51,527 bases of DNA from IMG/VR virus record IMGVR_UViG_3300024433_000608, positions 1-51,527 of that record; one strand, 5' to 3'. The notes below the pieces were generated by a model, which saw only the letters and a program-made list of their open reading frames with translations, had not been told where the DNA came from and made no database searches. The DNA comes from a virus. Made by a program: the position numbers and the translations under genes. Each line of letters opens with the position of its first letter. Position 1 is the first letter of the stretch. This document shows positions 45,781-51,527 of this stretch, in pieces.

Positions 45781-46797
45781 TCATAAATCTATTATTAATT
45801 CACCATCATTTTCGTAGTACTCCATGGGATAATCCCACAAGTCCTTTTGAGTATGAAACAAATATCTTTCGATAGCTTGTTCAAAACCTTCATAGCTTTT
45901 GCCATCAGAATTTGAACCTCCGTTCATACCTATATTAAGTATGTCATCTTTAACAGTATAAATTAACGGTTTGTTATAAGAATCTTTTTCACAAACTATA
46001 AATTTAAAAGAAAGAATATGATATCCCTGCTTTATAAGGTCTTCAAACTGATATGCTAGTCCGAAACTATAGGCAGCAGCTTGAAAGTCATAACGATATT
46101 TCCAAAAGTTATAAGGAAAACTATATACATTAGTTCCAATAGTTTTTACATCTATAGGAATTATAGTTTTCTCATCATGGTCTATAAAGACTAAATCAAG
46201 TTCGCCTTTACACTCTACTGTCCTATACTCAAATTGTATTACCTGTTTCTTAATCAATTGCTGATTAGGTCCAGGTTTTAAATATTTGCTTATATAAGAA
46301 TCAGATACCATAGAAGCATGACATGTTACTGCTTTTGCATAATCTTCCTGAGAAATTACTGTCTTACCTTTAGACTTAATTAAGTCTCTATAGTAATTAG
46401 TACCCGTTGATATAACTTTAGCAATTCTAGTTTCCTCTTTCCAAGATTGACCATATTGTAAATATCCACATGCTCTTACAATAGAGTCAGGATAATCTTC
46501 TAAGAAGTTTTCTTTATTATGATACAAATCTTTTGTACCTCCTACTTCAGAAAAAACATGGTCCATTATCTTTTTAATAGTATCACTCACAGTAGAGTTA
46601 CCCATAATATGAAACTTATCGGTAAATTCTGTTTCTTCTGTAACAAAGTGATCTACTGCATTACCGAACACAAAATGTGCGGGTACAGTATCGTCTTCAT
46701 TCATGTACTTTTCCTGAGCCCTCAGATACGCTTGAGGGCTTTTCAGAATCTCTTTCAAGAGACTCTGGTTTTGTTTATTAATGGTTCTATATTCCAT
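45781..46797 (-). CDS. PD-(D/E)XK nuclease, RecB/Cas4-like exonuclease
   Basis: A 338-residue protein. The conserved H50 in VFGNAVDHFV, then G198-E-L-D201 and D216-V-K218 in IPIDVKT, followed by a helix with Gln/Tyr (YDFQAAAYSFGL), reproduce the PD-(D/E)XK core of RecB-type and phage exonucleases. It should be a metal-dependent DNA exonuclease that acts in recombination or degradation of host DNA. It is next to a RusA-like resolvase (adjacent, no gap), which suggests a recombination pair. Crassvirales commonly carry such a nuclease. Confidence 0.8.
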   Translation of the reverse strand: MEYRTINKQNQSLLKEILKSPQAYLRAQEKYMNEDDTVPAHFVFGNAVDHFVTEETEFTDKFHIMGNSTVSDTIKKIMDHVFSEVGGTKDLYHNKENFLEDYPDSIVRACGYLQYGQSWKEETRIAKVISTGTNYYRDLIKSKGKTVISQEDYAKAVTCHASMVSDSYISKYLKPGPNQQLIKKQVIQFEYRTVECKGELDLVFIDHDEKTIIPIDVKTIGTNVYSFPYNFWKYRYDFQAAAYSFGLAYQFEDLIKQGYHILSFKFIVCEKDSYNKPLIYTVKDDILNIGMNGGSNSDGKSYEGFEQAIERYLFHTQKDLWDYPMEYYENDGELIIDL

Positions 46798-47289
46798 TTA
46801 TTTTCTAGTTTTAATATTATACACTAATTTTCTTTCCTTTAAAGTATTTACTGGAACAAACTCATAAGTAGTCTTTGTTAAATACTCGATGCTATCATCA
46901 GGTATCAAACATTTCTTTATGAGCATATCATCCATACACTTTAACCACACTAACGCAAGATTGCCTATATCCCAATTTGGTTTATAGCCAGGTTTAGGAG
47001 GCTTCCAACTTATTGTCTTAATTTTTAACGGGCCTTTTCGTAACATCTTAACCCCTCCATAATTTATAGGAGCATATAATTTAAGATGTGTTTCTATAGG
47101 CGTATTAATTGTAAGATTAGCAGGAATATGTTTCTCCAAATAACCGTGAAGAGCTGCTACAAAAGCAGCTCTAACAGTATAATGTGAAGAAGCATAAATC
47201 TTATTATATCCTATCTTAATAGACTTATTTTTACTAGTATGAATATGAGTTATAAATTCTGGAAATTCTAATTTGATTTCACTTACCAT
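46798..47289 (-). CDS. RusA-like Holliday junction resolvase
   Basis: A 163-residue protein. WDIGNLALVWLKCMDDMLI followed by CLIPDDS and beta strands matches the RusA pattern (PDxDNxxK..LDxL.....DDxxV) with acidic residues at the three usual positions. Gly stands next to Asn where RusA usually has Asp, and Leu where Lys is usual. RusA enzymes cut four-way DNA junctions. The gene directly precedes the PD-(D/E)XK nuclease gene in the same operon. Confidence is moderate because the motif is not perfect. Confidence 0.6.
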   Translation of the reverse strand: MVSEIKLEFPEFITHIHTSKNKSIKIGYNKIYASSHYTVRAAFVAALHGYLEKHIPANLTINTPIETHLKLYAPINYGGVKMLRKGPLKIKTISWKPPKPGYKPNWDIGNLALVWLKCMDDMLIKKCLIPDDSIEYLTKTTYEFVPVNTLKERKLVYNIKTRK

Positions 47290-47300
47290 AACTCTTATAT

Positions 47301-48707
47301 TTAAACGTCCGTAACTCTATTATTAATAATTGTAGTCATAACATCTAAACTTTTGTCATAATCAAATAACATACTTTTATATTGATTAATATCAATATCT
47401 AAAGGAATTATTTTTTGACTTTTATTATAATCAAACTTAGCATTACTTATCATATCTGATAATTGTGCTTGAGTATGTTTACCATAATTTATATCTAAAG
47501 AAAGACAATCAAAAGGAATTACTTTTCCATTATCATCAAAATCTATAACAGTAACAGGCATATACTCACAACATCTAAGTTTACCAGAATCTCTATAAGG
47601 ACAAGCTACTACATTCATTGGATTAATCAATATAGCAAGACCAGTATTACCGAAATAACCTTCTTCTAACCAATCAGAATTAGCAGCATGTAAACCTCTT
47701 GAGCACGTAGCTTCAGGATTACTATCACATTGACTTCTTGGTATACTAACAGCTTCTCCTATATTAATACGCATTTGTCCAGAATGTCCATCTGTATAAA
47801 TAGTAGCATTACTATCATTTACAGTTAAATTACTATACAAATCAGATAAATTACCTATACAAACTTCTCCTTTATGAGGATCTTGATCATTATCAAGCTG
47901 ACCATAAGAATTTACTTTCATGTCTACAGTAGTACCATCAGCACTTACTAGAACTGGAACAGTAATTTCTTTATAATCTGAACCTGTAGAATCAGCAAAA
48001 TGCTTAGCAGTTTCTACTGAATAATATTTAGTAATATTTCCTAGTTTATTTCTTGTTCCATAAAGATTATAATCTTGAGGATTTTTATTAAAACTAATTA
48101 TAGTAGCCCATTCTTTAGCAACAAATTCATTCTGCGCTTTATTGCCTTCTTGATGAAGATTAACATTTCTGTATGCTATAAAACATCCACTAGGAGTTAT
48201 TGTCATCTTATTTTTAGCTAAGAATCCATATAAATCTTCTCTGCATTTAGCATTAGGATTTAGTACTAACAATCTCCAGAAATTAGTCAAAGAAAATCGT
48301 TCCTCATCACTAAGATTAGGGTCAGCAAATTTTCTACCTAAAAATTCAGGAATAGGAATAGGAATATTCTTCATAAAAAGCTCGCTATTCTTAACTTCAA
48401 AATCAGAATTATTAACAGTAGAATTAGATAATGTTTCCATCCAAGTAATTAGTTGAGCATTCTTTTCTGCTTCTAATTGCTTTTCAGCAAACTCTTCTTC
48501 TAATTTTATTTCTCCTTCAGTTTTTATAGGGCTCATTAGCTTTATAAGTTTACTTACTTCCTTTTTATTTTTTTCATTAGTATTCATCATTAATTCATAA
48601 ACACTTATGATTTGTTCATCAGACTCAAAGGTTTTCTGATACATTTTTTCTTTGATAAAACACACGATAGTGTTTCCAATTTTTGTCGCTTTAATCATTG
48701 TCGTCAT
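47301..48707 (-). CDS. rIIB-like protein
   Basis: A 468-residue protein. FWRLLVLNPNAKCREDLYGF, then LAKNKMTITPSGCFIAYRNV, is the conserved core of the T4 rIIB family. The C-terminal part has IPRSQCDSNPEATCSRGLH and a PMNVVACPYRDSGKLRCCEY segment, also typical. An N-terminal 150-residue region with coiled-coil character precedes the core. rIIA and rIIB act together in T4 exclusion and membrane/DNA association; in crAss-like phages the pair is common but untested. The start overlaps the upstream small gene by 17 bases; the Met at 48695 (TTMIKATK) is an alternative start. Confidence 0.85.
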   Translation of the reverse strand: MTTMIKATKIGNTIVCFIKEKMYQKTFESDEQIISVYELMMNTNEKNKKEVSKLIKLMSPIKTEGEIKLEEEFAEKQLEAEKNAQLITWMETLSNSTVNNSDFEVKNSELFMKNIPIPIPEFLGRKFADPNLSDEERFSLTNFWRLLVLNPNAKCREDLYGFLAKNKMTITPSGCFIAYRNVNLHQEGNKAQNEFVAKEWATIISFNKNPQDYNLYGTRNKLGNITKYYSVETAKHFADSTGSDYKEITVPVLVSADGTTVDMKVNSYGQLDNDQDPHKGEVCIGNLSDLYSNLTVNDSNATIYTDGHSGQMRINIGEAVSIPRSQCDSNPEATCSRGLHAANSDWLEEGYFGNTGLAILINPMNVVACPYRDSGKLRCCEYMPVTVIDFDDNGKVIPFDCLSLDINYGKHTQAQLSDMISNAKFDYNKSQKIIPLDIDINQYKSMLFDYDKSLDVMTTIINNRVTDV

Positions 48708-48930
48708 TTTTTAATTTAATTATACATTTCTCTGTACTCCACCAACGGTTTATACTTACTCTTAAAGGAGGCATTTTTCTTTTTATACTCCATTGATCAC
48801 TTCTTTCAAAGTGTATAGCTCTTGGTGTTAACTTTGCCACTGTTTCAACATGTAATTCTGAATACATAGGCCTAAGAACCTTATCTCCAACAAAAATAGG
48901 TTCTCCAAAATAATCTCTCATTTGTTCCAT
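48691..48930 (-). CDS. Small protein between rIIA and rIIB
   Basis: A 79-residue protein, beta-rich and likely a small barrel: EPIFVGDKVLRPMYSELHVETV, AIHFERSDQWSIKRK. The GDKV turn recalls SH3-like folds. It has no signal or membrane segment. It sits one base after the rIIA-like stop and overlaps the rIIB-like start by 17 bases, so all three are likely to be translated together. No family is recognised. Confidence 0.6.
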   Translation of the reverse strand: MEQMRDYFGEPIFVGDKVLRPMYSELHVETVAKLTPRAIHFERSDQWSIKRKMPPLRVSINRWWSTEKCIIKLKNDDND

Positions 48931-48931
48931 A

Positions 48932-51442
48932 TTAACTTACTTTTTTTAATTCAACATTTTGTTTCTCTTTAACAAATTCATATTCTTTTTCATTTGTTTT
49001 TAGAAACTCTACTTCTTCTTCATTAAACATTACATAATAATAAGGATTAAGCTTTTTAAATTGCTTAATACTTTTTACTGCTTTGTTATGGTTGCGTATA
49101 TACTTAGCAATAGCTATATAAGGAAAATCTTTTATTAACTTTCTAGTATCTAAATATTCTAGTATATCAAGCCCATTAAAATATTTTTCGATAGATTTAA
49201 CTCTATCTAAAAAATCATAATCAAACAAATCATGTTCTTTAGCTACTTCGTAACAACTATTTTCAAACATATTTGTACTATAACCATAACTTTGATTTAC
49301 AGATCTATTACCATTTGTTTTTATATATTTGTTAGCAAATTCTAACTCATTAGCTAAAGGTTCATATACCTTTTTCCAAGACTCAAAATATTCACTATGA
49401 GTAGTAATAAACTTTCTCACATTAACATATTCAGCTTCTTTCATATATTTTATAATAGTCATTGCTCTTACAAAAACTTTATTTTCTTTTTTCATAAAAC
49501 TTTCTAGTGTTACAACATTTTTTACATCTTTAAAATACTTCATATTAGTAGGAGAAACTGTATAGGCTAACAAATTGCCCTTTCGTCCTAATGTAGGAAG
49601 CTTTAAAGAAGTATTACTCATATATATTTTAGCTAAATACTTTAACATATACTTATCGTCATGAGAAGCTACTAACTTTAAAGGTCTAACGCATTTATCA
49701 ATATCACATTTAATAAGTTCTTTTCTATGATAACTATATTCATTTCCTTGAACATATTCATCTAATAATTGTTTAGAAATTATTTTAGTCTTATCAATAG
49801 TTCTACGATTGCTTCCATAAGTATTCTTAGTCCATTCCTTATCTACTACTACTCTATCATAAGATTCAGTATTTTTCAAAAAAGATTTTAATACCTCATC
49901 TTGATAAAGTTTTATAGTAGTTCTCCAATTAGCTTTATCATCATCTTTTAGCTTTAGCTCTTTTTTATATTTAACTAAAGATTGTCTAGTTTTAGATTTT
50001 TTTCTAATTAAATAAACATCAGTGAAATTTTCTAATTCTTCTCTTATGTATTTACTTTTCTTAGCAACATGACTCTCTTTTATTCTATAAGCTATACTAT
50101 CACTTTTAAATATATTTTTAACACTTCCTTTATTACATTGTCTTAGTCCTTTTTGTCTAATCATCTTATTACATTCATAATCAAAGAAAGGATATTCAGG
50201 AATTTCTATATTTATATTTTTAAAAGGAGTAAAAGTGAAAGGCTTTAGATTATCCCAAATAGCATGATTCTGATTATTATATCTTCTATAGCTAATTTGA
50301 CTATAATCTCCAAATAGAAGACCTAAATTAAAATGATTGCCTTCATACATAATTTCAGGTTCCATATCCCTATTTCTTACATAGTGAATAAAATCATCAG
50401 TATCTAGTATATTATTGTCTTCCCATCTTTTCTTCCACTCTTCCTTAACAGCTTCTATTTTATCAAGAATAGCTTTCTTAGTTCTAGGAGTATATTTTAC
50501 ATCTTCTCTAGTTTGAATAATGTCTAACTCTCCTATCTCAAATTTTAGAGCTACAGGAAAACTTACTTTTTCACAAGATAAATTATCCCAATCAATAGGA
50601 TAAGCTACTTTGCCTAAACACATATGCATACCATCAAAAGGATTAGTAGAATCATTATAAATCCAATGAGTGCCTCTAAGAATTTTATAATCATTCTCTA
50701 CACCACAGCCATCAAAATATACATTATCAAAATAAGCTAATTGCTTTTTACATTCTTCCTTAAATCTGTCATCTTCTAATTCTAAAGTATCATATCTATT
50801 TCTACTTTGCTTAATATAGATTTTTATTCTAGTACCATTTCTTTCAGTACTACTACATTCAGAAATCTTATCTAATCTAGGCATCTTCTCACCTTTACGT
50901 AATAGATATTGATATTCTATACCATTGTATCTAGTTTGTATATAAACTATATCTGCATAAGAAAGACCTGATTTAGAACCAATACCAAAAGCACCGATTA
51001 CATTATCACTATCTTCTTTAGTAGATTTTAAATAGCTACAGAATACATCTTTTACTCTACTAGGAGATAAGCCTACGCCAAAATCTTGAGTAGACCAATA
51101 CCAGCCACTATCATCTTTAGCTATCTTAACATGCACAGCATCGTTATCAAAAACTTCAAGATGTGTTTTAAGTTTTAATATCTCTTCATCAGAAATATCA
51201 TTGTAAATAGAATACTCATTTCTTATAGAGCTCATATCATTATTCTTAATGAAATCAGCTTCTGCGTGAGCATCAAAGGAATTACTTACATATTCTCTTA
51301 CAATAGCCCCTATAGGATTCTTATAAGGATTCTGAAGTAAATCCCATAGTTTGTGCATATCAGTTGCACTTATATTAGCATCATGGCCTTCTAAGACCAT
51401 ACTACTATCGTAGTTAATTTGTTTGTCTTTATTTAATTTCAT
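48932..51442 (-). CDS. rIIA-like protein with GHKL ATPase domain
   Basis: An 836-residue protein. Residues about 20-220 carry a GHKL (HSP90/histidine kinase/MutL) ATP site: the N-box E50YVSNSFDAHA, DFGVGLSP and the glycine lid FGIGSKSGLSY. This N-terminus and the size identify the rIIA family of T4 and crAss-like phages. The C-terminal half is helical and Lys-rich. With rIIB two genes downstream it probably forms a membrane- or DNA-associated pair. ATP binding is well supported; the biological task is not known here. Its first 16 bases match those of the UDG-like and radical SAM genes but for one base. Confidence 0.85.
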   Translation of the reverse strand: MKLNKDKQINYDSSMVLEGHDANISATDMHKLWDLLQNPYKNPIGAIVREYVSNSFDAHAEADFIKNNDMSSIRNEYSIYNDISDEEILKLKTHLEVFDNDAVHVKIAKDDSGWYWSTQDFGVGLSPSRVKDVFCSYLKSTKEDSDNVIGAFGIGSKSGLSYADIVYIQTRYNGIEYQYLLRKGEKMPRLDKISECSSTERNGTRIKIYIKQSRNRYDTLELEDDRFKEECKKQLAYFDNVYFDGCGVENDYKILRGTHWIYNDSTNPFDGMHMCLGKVAYPIDWDNLSCEKVSFPVALKFEIGELDIIQTREDVKYTPRTKKAILDKIEAVKEEWKKRWEDNNILDTDDFIHYVRNRDMEPEIMYEGNHFNLGLLFGDYSQISYRRYNNQNHAIWDNLKPFTFTPFKNINIEIPEYPFFDYECNKMIRQKGLRQCNKGSVKNIFKSDSIAYRIKESHVAKKSKYIREELENFTDVYLIRKKSKTRQSLVKYKKELKLKDDDKANWRTTIKLYQDEVLKSFLKNTESYDRVVVDKEWTKNTYGSNRRTIDKTKIISKQLLDEYVQGNEYSYHRKELIKCDIDKCVRPLKLVASHDDKYMLKYLAKIYMSNTSLKLPTLGRKGNLLAYTVSPTNMKYFKDVKNVVTLESFMKKENKVFVRAMTIIKYMKEAEYVNVRKFITTHSEYFESWKKVYEPLANELEFANKYIKTNGNRSVNQSYGYSTNMFENSCYEVAKEHDLFDYDFLDRVKSIEKYFNGLDILEYLDTRKLIKDFPYIAIAKYIRNHNKAVKSIKQFKKLNPYYYVMFNEEEVEFLKTNEKEYEFVKEKQNVELKKVS

Positions 51443-51527
51443 TTTTTATACATTTATTAAATATTTCTTTACTCTTTTCTATTCCTACCTTTTTAACAAG
51501 GTCAGAGAAATCAGTTACACCTTCTAT
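51429..51527 (-). CDS. C-terminal end of a gene cut by the window edge
   Basis: The minus-strand frame from the window edge is open and ends in TAA at 51429-51431, giving 32 residues (IEGVTDFSDLVKKVGIEKSK followed by EIFNKCIKNEIK). It overlaps the rIIA-like start by 14 bases, which fits the tight packing of this operon. It is helical and basic; too little is present to assign a family. Confidence 0.6.
   Translation of the reverse strand: MEGVTDFSDLVKKVGIEKSKEIFNKCIKNEIK

Noticed and set aside
41314-51527. CRISPR array, insertion sequence or integrase in the early region
   Set aside because: No regularly spaced repeats, transposase or recombinase motifs, or terminal inverted repeats were found.

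Overview
The window reads as about half of a crAss-like phage genome (order Crassvirales; podoviruses of Bacteroidota). The evidence is gene content and order: LamG tail proteins, an M15 peptidase, a metallophosphoesterase, an IHF-like protein, a ring/adaptor protein, a very large muzzle (stabilization) protein, two large cargo proteins, and a giant protein with the DFDID active-site motif of the crAss-like virion RNA polymerase. On the opposite strand lie rIIA/rIIB-like genes, nucleases and a uracil-DNA-glycosylase-like gene. The DNA is strongly AT-rich, most genes end in TAA, leaders are A-rich rather than Shine-Dalgarno-like, and two genes are preceded by the Bacteroidota -7 consensus TAnnTTTG. 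These features point to a Bacteroidota host. Terminase, portal, major capsid protein and replication genes are not in the window.

Layout. Positions 1-3221, plus strand: the end of a LamG-repeat tail protein gene, probably split by a frameshift near 1313, and a small companion gene. Positions 3237-4230: a compact lysis cassette of M15 endolysin, two-TM holin and one-protein spanin. Positions 4227-7944: metallophosphoesterase and neck/tail genes, one carrying a C-terminal FN3-like domain. Positions 7944-22218: muzzle protein and two cargo proteins, the first with a DUF2272-like domain and dispersed Gly-Gly/aromatic repeats. Positions 22252-36147: one 4,631-residue ORF holding a metalloprotease motif, the RNA polymerase core, a SLOG (YpsA-like) domain and another C-terminal domain. 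Positions 36147-41077: a further cargo protein of about 1,640 residues with a PD-(D/E)XK nuclease domain, interrupted by a one-base frameshift at about 36,960. Positions 41078-41313: convergent junction with a bidirectional terminator and a second structured element. Positions 41314-51527, minus strand: an apparent early module running leftward from a gene cut by the window end through rIIA, a small gene, rIIB, RusA-like, PD-(D/E)XK, unknowns, DUF3846, a radical SAM enzyme, a FlbD-like protein, a UDG-like protein and an unknown. It is broken once by a small plus-strand lipoprotein gene (44068-44223) and a structured non-coding stretch.

How it fits together (inference from the family): the plus-strand block builds the tail and loads the capsid with proteins that enter the cell with the DNA. 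The RNA polymerase then transcribes early genes, and the other cargo domains may open the envelope or disarm the host. The minus-strand block supplies early DNA repair, recombination and host-takeover functions. The lysis cassette ends the cycle.
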